Assembly (NCBI GenBank): GCA_017472925.1
Contig: JAFUNS010000010.1
Coordinates: 1 to 44,649, forward strand
Origin: Bacteroides sp.
GTDB taxonomy: Bacteria; Bacteroidota; Bacteroidia; Bacteroidales; Bacteroidaceae
DNA: 44,649 nucleotides
Direction of reading: 5' to 3'
Shown here: positions 9,029-20,061 of the stretch, in pieces
Numbering within the stretch: position 1 is the stretch's first letter
Layout: every line of letters begins with the position of its first letter
Position numbers and translations under genes: made by a program
Notes under the pieces: generated by a model
Told to the model about the DNA's origin: nothing
The model's database searches: none
What the model saw: only the letters and a program-made list of their open reading frames with translations

Positions 9029-9133
9029 AAAAAAGAGGCTTTTTACCCTCATATTTCGTCGACAAAAAGTTTGGTACATATATTGAATTTTGTACTTTTG
9101 CCGACGGAAAAGGAGGTGGAAAGCCTCTTTTTT
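9029..9133. repeat. 105-bp imperfect dyad around the clpP promoter
   Basis: The outer arms are 9029-9050 (AAAAAAGAGGCTTTTTACC...) and 9112-9133 (...GGTGGAAAGCCTCTTTTTT), pairing over 22 positions with one mismatch and three G-U pairs. Inner arms also pair: TTTCGTCG (9054-9061) with CGACGGAAA (9102-9110), ACAAAAAGT with ACTTTTG, and GTACA with TGTAC. In RNA read through from tig it could fold into one long hairpin ending in six T, i.e. a tig terminator. In RNA started from the clpP promoter inside it, only the right arm is present. Confidence 0.75.
9070..9100 (+). promoter_or_regulatory. clpP promoter
   Basis: -33 TTTG at 9070-9073 and -7 TACTTTTG at 9093-9100 with 19 bp spacing. The promoter sits inside the inner arms of the dyad at 9029-9133, and the start of clpP is 58 bp past the -7. 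Confidence 0.8.
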
Positions 9134-9158
9134 ATACAAACAATAAATCAGATGAAAT

Positions 9159-9830
9159 ATGAACGATTTTAAGAAGTATGCAACCAAGCATTTAGGTATG
9201 AATAGCCTGGTGCTCGACGATGTAATCAAATCGCAAGCCGGTTATTTGAACCCCTATATTCTGGAAGAACGTCAGCTGAATGTTACTCAGTTGGATGTGT
9301 TCTCTCGTTTGATGATGGACCGCATCATCTTTTTGGGGACTGAAATCAATGATTATACAGCCAATACCTTACAGGCTCAGTTGTTATATCTGGACTCTGT
9401 AGACAATACAAAGGATATATCTATCTATATCAATTCACCGGGCGGATCGGTATATGCCGGATTAGGCATTTATGACACCATGCAGTTTATCAATAGCGAT
9501 GTGGCTACCATTTGTACAGGTATGGCTGCTTCCATGGCTGCGGTGTTGTTGGTTGCCGGACAGGAAGGCAAGCGTTCGGCGCTTACCCATTCGCGTGTCA
9601 TGATTCACCAACCTATGGGTGGAGCACAAGGACAAGCCTCGGATATTGAAATCACCGCACGCGAAATCGCTAAGTTAAAGAAGGAACTCTACAATATCAT
9701 AGCTGAACATTCACATACTGAATTCGATAAGGTATGGGCCGATTCTGACCGTGACTATTGGATGACCGCTCAAGAGGCCAAGGAATATGGCATGATAGAC
9801 GAAGTGCTTTCACGCAAACCGTCTCTATAA
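9159..9830 (+). CDS. clpP: ATP-dependent Clp protease proteolytic subunit ClpP
   Basis: 223 aa serine peptidase of family S14. The catalytic triad is visible: Ser125 in GMAASMA, His150 in MIHQPMGG and Asp199 in DRDYW, with the spacings seen in E. coli ClpP. The oxyanion loop SPGGSV precedes it. It forms the tetradecameric chamber fed by ClpX, encoded 32 bp downstream. The N-terminal extension of about 28 residues relative to mature enzymes suggests propeptide processing. Confidence 0.98.
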   Translation: MNDFKKYATKHLGMNSLVLDDVIKSQAGYLNPYILEERQLNVTQLDVFSRLMMDRIIFLGTEINDYTANTLQAQLLYLDSVDNTKDISIYINSPGGSVYAGLGIYDTMQFINSDVATICTGMAASMAAVLLVAGQEGKRSALTHSRVMIHQPMGGAQGQASDIEITAREIAKLKKELYNIIAEHSHTEFDKVWADSDRDYWMTAQEAKEYGMIDEVLSRKPSL

Positions 9831-9862
9831 TAATAAGGTATATATACTTAAAAGATTTAACT

Positions 9863-11110
9863 TTGGAAGATAATAAAACATCAAGAACTAAAAGGAGATG
9901 TAGTTTCTGCGGACGCTCTGAAGCCGAAGTGGGATTCCTGATTACAGGTATGAACGGTTACATTTGCGACAATTGTTCGCAACAGGCATACGAAATTGTA
10001 CAGGAAGCCTTGAAAGGAAGCGCTGGTGAAGCCGGTGAACTGAACTTGAAGGAACTTCCCAAACCCAAGGATATCAAGGCATTTCTTGATCAATATGTGA
10101 TTGGTCAGGATGATGCCAAACGCTATTTGTCTGTAGCAGTGTATAATCACTACAAACGTTTGTTGCAGAAACCCGGTAAGGATGATGTGGAAATTGAAAA
10201 GTCCAACATCATCATGGTGGGAAGTACAGGTACTGGAAAGACGTTGTTGGCCCGTACCATAGCCAAACTGTTGAAGGTGCCTTTTACCATTGTTGATGCT
10301 ACGGTGCTTACCGAAGCCGGTTATGTGGGTGAAGATATTGAAAGCTTGCTTACCCGCTTGCTTCAGGTGGCCGACTATAATGTAGCCGAAGCCGAACGAG
10401 GCATTGTTTTTATTGACGAAATAGACAAGATAGCCCGTAAGGGAGATAATCCTTCCATCACTCGCGATGTAAGTGGAGAAGGAGTTCAGCAAGGTTTGTT
10501 GAAGCTGTTGGAAGGTTCTGTAGTGAATGTACCGCCTCAAGGTGGACGCAAGCATCCGGATCAGAAGATGATTGCGGTGAACACCAAGAATATTCTCTTT
10601 ATATGTGGAGGAGCCTTTGATGGTATAGAACGGAAGATAGCCCAACGACTCAATACGAACGTGGTAGGGTATGGTGCACAGAAGGAAACGGTAAAGATAG
10701 ACCGAAAGAACATGATGCAATATATCGCTCCGCAGGACTTGAAGTCTTTCGGGTTGATACCTGAAATCATCGGTCGTCTGCCAATCCTTACTTATTTGAA
10801 TCCGTTGGATAGAGACGCTTTGCGAAACATCCTGACCGAGCCGAAAAATTCCATCATCAAACAATATGTCAAGTTGTTCGAGATGGACGGTGTAAAACTG
10901 ACTTTCGCTCCTGAGGTCTATGAGTTTGTGGTAGACAAGGCGATGGAATATAAGTTGGGTGCTCGCGGATTGCGTTCTATTGTCGAAACCATCATGATGG
11001 ATGTGATGTTCGATATCCCTTCGCAAAAGGTGAAGAAGTATGAAGTGACTTTGGATTTTGCCAAGCAACAAATGGAGAAAACAAACCTTTCTCGCTTGCA
11101 AAATGCCTGA
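9863..11110 (+). CDS. clpX: ATP-dependent Clp protease ATPase ClpX
   Basis: 415 aa AAA+ unfoldase. The N-terminal zinc-binding domain has Cys13-x2-Cys16 and Cys35-x2-Cys38; Walker A is GSTGTGKT and Walker B is [11 protein letters not shown], followed by the sensor and the IGF-type region. The start is placed at TTG 9863 ([12 protein letters not shown]...). The reading frame stays open upstream into clpP, but that part has no ClpX similarity. There is no promoter between clpP and clpX, so they are co-transcribed. Confidence 0.96.
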   Translation: MEDNKTSRTKRRCSFCGRSEAEVGFLITGMNGYICDNCSQQAYEIVQEALKGSAGEAGELNLKELPKPKDIKAFLDQYVIGQDDAKRYLSVAVYNHYKRLLQKPGKDDVEIEKSNIIMVGSTGTGKTLLARTIAKLLKVPFTIVDATVLTEAGYVGEDIESLLTRLLQVADYNVAEAERGIVFIDEIDKIARKGDNPSITRDVSGEGVQQGLLKLLEGSVVNVPPQGGRKHPDQKMIAVNTKNILFICGGAFDGIERKIAQRLNTNVVGYGAQKETVKIDRKNMMQYIAPQDLKSFGLIPEIIGRLPILTYLNPLDRDALRNILTEPKNSIIKQYVKLFEMDGVKLTFAPEVYEFVVDKAMEYKLGARGLRSIVETIMMDVMFDIPSQKVKKYEVTLDFAKQQMEKTNLSRLQNA

Positions 11111-11177
11111 TAGATTCACTTTATATTGGTGAGATAAAGAAAAAAGCATTTTTTCTGTAAAATAATTCCCCAAAAAA

Positions 11178-11209
11178 TTGGATAATTTCAGAACTTGTTT
11201 ATAACTTTG
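11178..11209 (+). promoter_or_regulatory. recQ promoter
   Basis: -33-like TTG at 11178-11180 and -7 TAACTTTG at 11202-11209 with 21 bp spacing, 48 bp before the recQ ATG. No hairpin terminator is seen between clpX and this point. Confidence 0.65.
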
Positions 11210-11257
11210 TTAGATACTAAGATTTGAACGAATCGATAACCTGAAAAACGATTATTT

Positions 11258-13441
11258 ATGGCGGAGAAAATGAATCTGACAGAAACGCTGAAGAAGTATT
11301 TCGGCTTTGACACATTTAAGGGTGACCAGGAAGCTATTATTGAAAACCTCTTGGCCGGCAACGATACATTCGTGTTGATGCCAACCGGAGGTGGCAAGTC
11401 GCTTTGCTATCAGTTGCCTTCCTTGATGATGGAAGGAACTGCAGTAGTCATATCTCCCTTGATTGCCTTGATGAAGAATCAAGTGGATGCCATGCGTAAC
11501 TATAGCGAAGAAGACGGCGTGGCTCATTTCTTGAACTCTTCATTGAATAAGTCGGCTATAGAACAGGTTAAGTCGGATATTCTCAGCGGGAAGACCAAAC
11601 TGTTGTATGTGGCTCCTGAATCGTTGACCAAGGACGAAAATGTAGAGTTCCTCAAAAATGTGAAGATTTCCTTCTATGCCATTGACGAGGCACATTGTAT
11701 TTCGGAATGGGGACACGACTTCCGTCCTGAATATCGCCGTATCCGTCCCATAGTGAATATGATAGGTCGTGCACCCATCATAGCACTGACGGCAACAGCC
11801 ACGCAAAAGGTGCGCGAAGATATCAAGAAGATATTGGGTATGCCCGATGCACGCGAATTTAAATCGTCGTTCAATCGCCCTAATTTGTATTACGAGGTAC
11901 GCCGGAAGGGTAATGATGTTGATAAGGATATTATCAAATTTATCAAGACTCATTCAGGAAAATCGGGAATTATTTATTGTCTCAGTCGCAAGAAGGTGGA
12001 AGAACTGGCCGAAATCCTTCGTGCTAACGGTATCAATGCCAGCGCTTATCATGCCGGTATGGAATCGAATGTCCGTTCGGCCGTACAAGATGATTTCATC
12101 AAGGAAAACATTGATGTCATTGTAGCTACCATAGCTTTTGGTATGGGTATTGACAAACCCGACGTTCGTTTTGTTATTCATTACGATATGCCCAAGAGTT
12201 TGGAAGGTTACTATCAGGAGACTGGTCGTGCCGGTCGTGATGGTGGCGAAGGTTTGTGTGTAGCTTTCTATTCCAATAAGGATATGCAGAAACTCCGTAA
12301 GTTTATGCAGGGAAAGCCGGTGTCTGAAAAGGATGTGAACGATGAACTGTTGCGGGAAACCGAAGCTTATGCAGAGTCGTCAGTTTGTCGTCGTAAGTCG
12401 TTGCTGCATTATTTTGGCGAGACATATACAGAAGAGAATTGTGGAAATTGTGATAACTGTTTAACTCCTAAGAAACAAGTGGAAGCACAAGAATCATTGT
12501 GTGCTGTGATTGAAGCAATCATAGCTGTAAAGGAAAAATTTAAATCAGACCATATAATTAATCTGTTGATGGGTAAGGAAACTTCAGAAATCTTGGCTCA
12601 TCGACACGAAGATTTGGAAGTGTTTGGAACTGGCGAAGGTGAAGACGAAAAGATGTGGAATGCCGTCATTCGTCAGGCATTGATAGCTGGTTATATAAGT
12701 AAGGATGTAGAAAACTATGGATTGCTCAAGGTTACTCCGGCAGGGCATAAATTCCTGAAGAAACCGGTTTCATTCAAAATTGTGGAAGATACCGATTTTG
12801 ATGAAGCCGAAGAAGATGATGCACCGGTACGCAGCGGTGGAAGCTGTGCGGTAGACCCCGCCCTATATTCCATGCTTAAGGATTTGCGTAAGAAGATGTC
12901 GAAAAAACTCGATGTACCTCCTTATGTCATTTTCCAGGATCCGTCACTCGAAGCCATGGCTACCACTTATCCCGTTACGCTTGAAGAATTACAGAATATT
13001 CCGGGAGTAGGTGCCGGCAAGGCGAAACGTTATGGTAAGGAATTCTGTGAACTCATCAAGCGCCATTGTGACGAGAATGAAATTGAACGTCCGGAAGACT
13101 TGCGGGTACGTACCGTAGCCAATAAGTCTAAGATAAAAGTTTCTATCATTCAGGCTATCGACCGTAAGGTGGCGCTCGATGATATAGCCGTATCCAAAGG
13201 GTTGGAATTTGGTGAATTGCTTGACGAGGTAGAAGCTATCGTTTATTCGGGTACTCGTCTGAATATCGACTATTTCTTGGATGAGATTATGGATGAAGAC
13301 CATTTACTCGATATCTACGAGTATTTCAAGGAATCAGAAACAGACAAGATAGATGATGCGATGGAGGAATTGGGTGGTGACTATACGGAAGATGAAATCC
13401 GTTTGGTACGTATCAAGTTCATTTCCGAAATGGCTAATTAA
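11258..13441 (+). CDS. recQ: ATP-dependent DNA helicase RecQ
   Basis: 727 aa superfamily 2 helicase. Motif I is MPTGGGKSLCYQ, the Walker B box is DEAH followed by CISEWGHDFRPEYRR (the RecQ aromatic-rich loop), and motif VI is QETGRAGRDG. A zinc-binding cluster (C-x16-C-x2-C-x2-C type, ending CGNCDNC) and a winged-helix region follow, and an HRDC domain lies around residues 530-600. The C-terminus extends about 120 residues beyond HRDC, longer than E. coli RecQ. It acts in recombination and fork repair. Confidence 0.96.
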   Translation: MAEKMNLTETLKKYFGFDTFKGDQEAIIENLLAGNDTFVLMPTGGGKSLCYQLPSLMMEGTAVVISPLIALMKNQVDAMRNYSEEDGVAHFLNSSLNKSAIEQVKSDILSGKTKLLYVAPESLTKDENVEFLKNVKISFYAIDEAHCISEWGHDFRPEYRRIRPIVNMIGRAPIIALTATATQKVREDIKKILGMPDAREFKSSFNRPNLYYEVRRKGNDVDKDIIKFIKTHSGKSGIIYCLSRKKVEELAEILRANGINASAYHAGMESNVRSAVQDDFIKENIDVIVATIAFGMGIDKPDVRFVIHYDMPKSLEGYYQETGRAGRDGGEGLCVAFYSNKDMQKLRKFMQGKPVSEKDVNDELLRETEAYAESSVCRRKSLLHYFGETYTEENCGNCDNCLTPKKQVEAQESLCAVIEAIIAVKEKFKSDHIINLLMGKETSEILAHRHEDLEVFGTGEGEDEKMWNAVIRQALIAGYISKDVENYGLLKVTPAGHKFLKKPVSFKIVEDTDFDEAEEDDAPVRSGGSCAVDPALYSMLKDLRKKMSKKLDVPPYVIFQDPSLEAMATTYPVTLEELQNIPGVGAGKAKRYGKEFCELIKRHCDENEIERPEDLRVRTVANKSKIKVSIIQAIDRKVALDDIAVSKGLEFGELLDEVEAIVYSGTRLNIDYFLDEIMDEDHLLDIYEYFKESETDKIDDAMEELGGDYTEDEIRLVRIKFISEMAN

Positions 13442-13468
13442 AACAAAAGGAGACTATACCTAAAAATA

Positions 13469-13500
13469 AGTGGATGCATATTTCGATGCATCCACTATTT
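13469..13500. terminator. Bidirectional terminator between recQ and the beta-barrel gene
   Basis: AGTGGATGCAT (13469-13479) pairs perfectly with ATGCATCCACT (13486-13496) and is flanked by A-rich and T-rich runs. It serves the converging recQ and outer-membrane protein genes. Confidence 0.9.
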
Positions 13501-13504
13501 ATTT

Positions 13505-14134
13505 TTAGAAAGCAATACCGGCTCTTAATCCGAAGTTGCTCATGCCGTCAACACTGTATGTCATCAGATTACCGCTGTTGGTGGCATAGCTATAATAGGC
13601 AGCAATGTGAAAGCCCGGTTTATAGAACCATGGGAAGATGTTGATACCCACTTCGGGCGAAATGTAGAAGCCCCAGGTGTTGTCACGGTTTTCGAACACG
13701 TTGAATTCCGAAGAGAGTTTGGCGTATTGTACACCAATCTTGGCGGCTATGTACGGTTGGAATACTTCACCACGATTGAAAGTGTATCGGCCGGTGGCGC
13801 CAAAAGGCAGTTGGAATAAGGTATGTTGTTGGTCAGTGTTCAGTGTGGCCCCTTCGTTTAAAATAATGTTTTGTCGGGGGATATACTTGTGGTTGCTGTG
13901 GTAAGACAAGAAGGCACCCACCGAGAAGTTTTCGGTTATAAAGTATCCGCCTTCAAAATTCATTCCCCATCCGCTTGCTTTGTCGGCAAAGTCAATGCCT
14001 AAAGGGAAGTTGAACTGCCAGTCTATGTTGGCATAGTAATTCTCACTCATTTGAGCCTTGGAGGGGAGGGCAAATGCAAGAGTAAGTGCCGCTACGGCCA
14101 TCACTCTGTAGAAATAATATTTCATAGTTTTCAT
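13505..14134 (-). CDS. Outer membrane beta-barrel protein
   Basis: 209 aa. A signal peptide (MKTMKYYFYRVMAVAALTL...SKAQ) is cleaved near residue 27. The rest alternates hydrophobic and polar residues in about eight amphipathic strands and ends in Phe (RAGIAF), the classical outer membrane insertion signal. Length and strand pattern fit small eight-stranded barrels of the OmpW/opacity-protein type. Specific function is unknown. It lies 35 bp after the DUF4136 lipoprotein and is probably in the same operon. Confidence 0.85.
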   Translation of the reverse strand: MKTMKYYFYRVMAVAALTLAFALPSKAQMSENYYANIDWQFNFPLGIDFADKASGWGMNFEGGYFITENFSVGAFLSYHSNHKYIPRQNIILNEGATLNTDQQHTLFQLPFGATGRYTFNRGEVFQPYIAAKIGVQYAKLSSEFNVFENRDNTWGFYISPEVGINIFPWFYKPGFHIAAYYSYATNSGNLMTYSVDGMSNFGLRAGIAF

Positions 14135-14169
14135 AATCTGTTATTTTATAGTTTGAAGAATAGCCCATA

Positions 14170-14808
14170 TTATCGGGTAGCTTGCAGATAAGTGGATTGG
14201 GTGAAAGCCTGGTTTACTGCTTGTACAGCCAAATTTACGTTAACCGAAGTCGATCCGCTCAACAATCCACTCATGTAGGCTGTCCAGAGTACCGGTAATT
14301 TTTCGGTCTGTCCTTGTGGGGCTTCCAAGTTCAATAGTTCGGTCAAGAAAGAACCGGTGCTGTATGAATAGGTTACTGCGTATGGATAATACCAGTCTCC
14401 CCAGTTCCCCCAGTAAGGTGTTCCCCAGTAGCCGGGATATCCCCACCACCATTCCGGTTGGCCATAGTTGGTTACGTAGTACGTGCTCTTTACATAGCTC
14501 ACTTGTAAACCTAAGTTGGCCTCTTCTTTATTATAGGTGCGCACGTAACCACGGCTGTCCATATTGGTTGCGTAGGCAGCAATGATTTTCTGTGCGTTTT
14601 CATCCTGCCAGTATTCAGCTTCCTGCTTGTCGCCGATTATCAGGATACTGTCGGGCAGATAGTACGTGCTGAACGAGCCGAAGTTTGCACTCTTGTCGTA
14701 GTTGGTGTATACCACGAACTTGTTGTCCAGTTGGTCGGAGTCGGCTTCTTTTTCGCAACTTGCGAAGACGGCTGCCGTCATCAATAAAATTGGAAATACT
14801 TTTTTCAT
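14170..14808 (-). CDS. DUF4136 lipoprotein
   Basis: 212 aa. Signal peptide MKKVFPILLMTAAVFASC with the lipobox Cys at residue 18. The middle of the mature protein is very rich in Trp, Tyr and Gly (EWWWGYPGYWGTPYWG), a feature of DUF4136 proteins in Bacteroidota. The start at 14808 is chosen because it begins the signal peptide; the frame is open 27 codons further, without coding character. Family function is unknown. It is probably anchored in the outer membrane and expressed with the beta-barrel gene downstream. Confidence 0.85.
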   Translation of the reverse strand: MKKVFPILLMTAAVFASCEKEADSDQLDNKFVVYTNYDKSANFGSFSTYYLPDSILIIGDKQEAEYWQDENAQKIIAAYATNMDSRGYVRTYNKEEANLGLQVSYVKSTYYVTNYGQPEWWWGYPGYWGTPYWGNWGDWYYPYAVTYSYSTGSFLTELLNLEAPQGQTEKLPVLWTAYMSGLLSGSTSVNVNLAVQAVNQAFTQSTYLQATR

Positions 14809-16642
<1,834 letters not shown>

Positions 16643-16653
16643 ATAAGGGAATA

Positions 16654-17724
16654 ATGCCGTGTAGATTAGCCGGTGTTTTGATATGTCTCCTTGTGTCTGT
16701 CGCTGGATGGACGCAAGGAGAATCTGCGTTATTACATATAGGGGAATTTCAACGTAAGGTGCAAGTGGCTAAGGCTTTGGGAATGGATACGCTTCCTACT
16801 TTCAAGGTGCAATGGAAGCACTATCGGTCCTCTTGGAATCCCCAGGAAACAAGAAAGGAAACCTTGCCTAAAACCACATTGCAGCGGAGTGAATGGATAA
16901 GGCTGACGGTGTTAACCCGGAGGATTTCACAACAGGTGGATGCCCGGATTATGGCTGACGAAAAGCGGCTGATGGATTCACTCTATACGGTGGCAAGCCA
17001 AGGAGAAAATTTTGAAGGCTTGGCTATGAAGTATTCTCATGATGCTTCTCAAGGGAAGCCTATATGGATGCCAAGAGTGTATCTGTTGAAGGAATGGAAT
17101 GATGGCGTGGAGGTTACAGAGCAAGGTAAGGTGTCGTGTCCCTTCTTGTCGCCTGAAGGTATACACATGCTGATGTGGACCGCTCGTGAATATCGGGAAG
17201 CACTATCGGATGGCACTTCAGAAGCGCAAGTCGTGGAAGAAGAATTACGTGATGCCTTATTGGTAGCGGCATTAGAGAAAAAATACCGTACACCGGTAGT
17301 GTATGCAGAGAAGGAACTGGAAGACTGGTTTAAGGAATACCGGAAAGAATATATGTGGAATTTACCGCACTATCGGGGTATAGTGGTACATTGTAAGGAT
17401 AAGAAAGCGGCTAAAAGGATACGTAAAGCGCTTAAGAAACAAAACTTTGAGGACTGGAAGAAATTGGCGGAAAGAGGGAATGGCGAATCGCAAAATACCC
17501 GTTTGGAATGTGGACTTTTTCCGATTGGTACCAATAAGTATGTGGACAAGTTGGTGTTCAAGTGCGGTGATTTTGAACCTGTGGAAGGATTGCCCTATAC
17601 TTTCGTGATGGGAAAAACTTTGAAAAAGGGGCCGGAAAATTATCGTGATGTTGAAAAGAAGGTGGTGAAAGACTATGTAAGCGCCCATAAGAATGATTGG
17701 TTGGATGTTTTACAACAGAAATAG
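16654..17724 (+). CDS. Periplasmic parvulin-like peptidyl-prolyl isomerase (first of three)
   Basis: 356 aa. N-terminal signal peptide (MPCRLAGVLICLLVSVAGWTQG). Residues about 95-185 look like a degenerate parvulin/PpiC domain (FEGLAMKYSHDASQGKP resembles the F-x-x-L-A-x-x-x-S-D pattern), and a second weak repeat may lie around 240-330 (FEDWKKLAERGNGES). It is probably a periplasmic chaperone for outer membrane proteins. It is the first of three related envelope genes between guaB and the OstA-like gene. Catalytic activity is uncertain because several consensus residues are missing. Confidence 0.75.
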   Translation: MPCRLAGVLICLLVSVAGWTQGESALLHIGEFQRKVQVAKALGMDTLPTFKVQWKHYRSSWNPQETRKETLPKTTLQRSEWIRLTVLTRRISQQVDARIMADEKRLMDSLYTVASQGENFEGLAMKYSHDASQGKPIWMPRVYLLKEWNDGVEVTEQGKVSCPFLSPEGIHMLMWTAREYREALSDGTSEAQVVEEELRDALLVAALEKKYRTPVVYAEKELEDWFKEYRKEYMWNLPHYRGIVVHCKDKKAAKRIRKALKKQNFEDWKKLAERGNGESQNTRLECGLFPIGTNKYVDKLVFKCGDFEPVEGLPYTFVMGKTLKKGPENYRDVEKKVVKDYVSAHKNDWLDVLQQK

Positions 17725-17816
17725 AAGGTTGAAATAAACGAAGACGTTTTAAAAACCGTTAATAATGAAGGAAGTTAGGGAATAATGCTGTATCTTCGTC
17801 TGCTATTTGATAGGTT

Positions 17817-18689
17817 ATGATGAAACTGAAGAAGTTTGGTATGTTGTTTTGTGTGGCTATGGGGCTGTTGGGATGTAGCCAACAGTACGACCACAAGGGA
17901 ATGACGCCCTTGGTGGAGGTGGCCGGCAAGTTCTTGTATGAAGAGGACTTGCGGCAAGCTATGCCCTTAAACCTGTCAAAAGATGATAGCGTGCTCTTTG
18001 CCGAACATTATATCCGCACATGGGTGGAAGATGCCTTGCTGTTTGATAAGGCAGAGGGTAACATTCCTGATAATGCCAAGATTACAGCTTTGGTGGAAAA
18101 TTATCGGAAGGCACTTATCATGCATGTCTATCAAGAAGAATTGGTGAACCAGAAACTCCCGGGCGAGATAACCGATGAGGAAGTGAAGGAATATTATGAA
18201 AAGAACAAGTCTCTTTTTGTACTCGAAAAACCGATTGTAAAAGGGCTTTTCATAAAAGTCCCGCTCCATTCGCAAGGGTTGGCCGATGTAAGACGATGGT
18301 ATAAACGCAATACACAGGATGCTATTGAAAAACTGGAAAAATACAGCTTGCGTAATGCGGTGACATACGATTACTTTTATGACCAGTGGAAGCCTGTGGA
18401 AGACCTTGCGTCCATAGTGCCTGTAAAAGAGCTGAAGACCGATGGAAAGTATTTGGATAGAAATCGTAATTTAGAACTGAAGGATACGGCCTATCATTAT
18501 TTTCTCCATGTGGAGGATTTCCAAGGGGAGGGTAAGGTTAAGCCGTTGGATTTCGCTAAAGCTGAAATAACAGAAATATTGATAAACCTGAAGCGGGTGA
18601 ACTTTATTGAGCAAGTAAAGGAGGATTTGTATCGCCAGGCTTCGGAAAGAAACAGAATTAATTATTTTTATTTGCAATCAGATGAATAA
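17817..18689 (+). CDS. SurA/PpiC-like lipoprotein (second of three)
   Basis: 290 aa. Lipoprotein signal with the lipobox LLGC (Cys20). The N-terminal helical part (VAGKFLYEEDLRQAMP, then TDEEVKEYYEKNKSLF) is like the chaperone arm of SurA and PrsA. No complete parvulin domain can be recognised, so it may be a chaperone only. The start at 17817 has two Met codons in a row. The stop codon overlaps the start of the next gene by 8 bp, suggesting translational coupling. Confidence 0.72.
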   Translation: MMKLKKFGMLFCVAMGLLGCSQQYDHKGMTPLVEVAGKFLYEEDLRQAMPLNLSKDDSVLFAEHYIRTWVEDALLFDKAEGNIPDNAKITALVENYRKALIMHVYQEELVNQKLPGEITDEEVKEYYEKNKSLFVLEKPIVKGLFIKVPLHSQGLADVRRWYKRNTQDAIEKLEKYSLRNAVTYDYFYDQWKPVEDLASIVPVKELKTDGKYLDRNRNLELKDTAYHYFLHVEDFQGEGKVKPLDFAKAEITEILINLKRVNFIEQVKEDLYRQASERNRINYFYLQSDE

Positions 18690-20052
18690 GTTAATGTGTA
18701 TCAAAACATTCGCCTTGTTGTCAGTGCTGTTTGCAGCTGTTCCGGCAATGGCACAAAACAATGTGATTGATGAAGTGGTTTGGGTGGTAGGCGATGAGGC
18801 TATCTTGAAATCGGATGTGGAAGCCGAACGTTTGAATGCCCAATATGAAGGACGTAAGTTTGATGGCGACCCGTATTGTGTAATCCCCGAACAATTGGCC
18901 ATTCAGAAATTGTTCTTGCATCAAGCGGATATAGATAGTATCTATGCATCCGACCAAGAAGTGTTTGCTGATGTAGAAAGACAATATGAATACTTGATTG
19001 AACAGATAGGCTCAAAGGAAAAAATGGAAGAGTATTATAACAAGACTTCTACCCAAATCCGTGAAATGCTTCGTGATAATATTAGAGATGGCAAGAGAGT
19101 ACAGATGATGCAGAAGGAAATTATCGGCGACATCAAGATTGTGCCTGCCGAAGTACGCCGATATTTCAAGAACTTGCCACAAGACAGTATCCCTTATGTG
19201 CCTACACAAGTGGAAGTACAGATTGTGACTTTGGAACCCAAGATTCCGCAAGAAGAAATTGACCGTGTAAAGAAACAGTTGCGCGATTTTACTGAACGTA
19301 TCGAATCGGGTGAAAGCTCGTTCGGCATGTTGGCACGCTTCTATTCGGAAGATCCGGGCTCGGCCCGTAAGGGAGGAGAATACGGATTTACCGGACGTGG
19401 ACAGTTGGTGCCTCAGTTCGCTAATGTCGTGTTCAACTTGACAGAGCCTAACAAGACATCAAAGGTATTCGAAACCGAATATGGCTATCATATTGCACAG
19501 CTCATTGAAAAACGTGGCGACCGTGTAAGTTATCGTCATATTCTTATTAAACCCAAAGTGGATGATAAGGACCTAGAAGCGGCAGCGCTTCGCTTGGATT
19601 CTATTGCCGATGATATCCGCAAAGAAAAATTTACTTTTGATGAGGCGGCAACCTATATTTCGCAAGACAAGGATACACGTAACAATCACGGTTTGATGGT
19701 GAATCCTAATACTGGTACTGCACGCTTTGAAATGCAAGATTTGGCCATGGTCTCACAAGAAGTGGCTAAGGCAGTGGAAAACTTGAAGATTGGAGAAATT
19801 TCTGAGCCCATCATCATGTTGAACAAAAATAGCAAGGAAGTTTGTGCGATTGTGAAACTGAAGAACCGTATCGAAGGTCACAAGGCAACCATTGCCGAAG
19901 ACTATCAACGTTTGAAATCTATTGTCCAGGAGAAATTGGGTGAAGAGAAACTGGAAAAATGGATTAAGGAAAAGCAAAAAAGTACGTATGTACGCATTAA
20001 CGAAGATTGGGTGAAGTGTGACTTCAAGTATCCCGGTTGGATAAAGGAATAA
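18682..20052 (+). CDS. SurA-like periplasmic peptidyl-prolyl isomerase
   Basis: 456 aa. Signal peptide MNKLMCIKTFALLSVLFA...AMAQ, then a SurA N-terminal domain (VVWVVGDEAILKSDVE, the typical first helix and strand). A parvulin domain follows around residues 170-275 with SSFGMLARFYSEDPGSARKG and GEYGFTGRGQLVPQF, the PpiC signature; a second, weaker one lies at 280-390 (YRHILIKP). This is the best preserved of the three neighbouring genes and probably the main chaperone for beta-barrel proteins. It overlaps its upstream neighbour by 8 bp. Confidence 0.9.
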   Translation: MNKLMCIKTFALLSVLFAAVPAMAQNNVIDEVVWVVGDEAILKSDVEAERLNAQYEGRKFDGDPYCVIPEQLAIQKLFLHQADIDSIYASDQEVFADVERQYEYLIEQIGSKEKMEEYYNKTSTQIREMLRDNIRDGKRVQMMQKEIIGDIKIVPAEVRRYFKNLPQDSIPYVPTQVEVQIVTLEPKIPQEEIDRVKKQLRDFTERIESGESSFGMLARFYSEDPGSARKGGEYGFTGRGQLVPQFANVVFNLTEPNKTSKVFETEYGYHIAQLIEKRGDRVSYRHILIKPKVDDKDLEAAALRLDSIADDIRKEKFTFDEAATYISQDKDTRNNHGLMVNPNTGTARFEMQDLAMVSQEVAKAVENLKIGEISEPIIMLNKNSKEVCAIVKLKNRIEGHKATIAEDYQRLKSIVQEKLGEEKLEKWIKEKQKSTYVRINEDWVKCDFKYPGWIKE

Positions 20053-20061
20053 CGCAGAAAA

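Noticed and set aside
9881-11173. A 430-codon open frame on the minus strand opposite clpX
   Set aside because: It mirrors clpX in the complementary frame. Its translation has no domain and is rich in residues produced by reading biased codons backwards.
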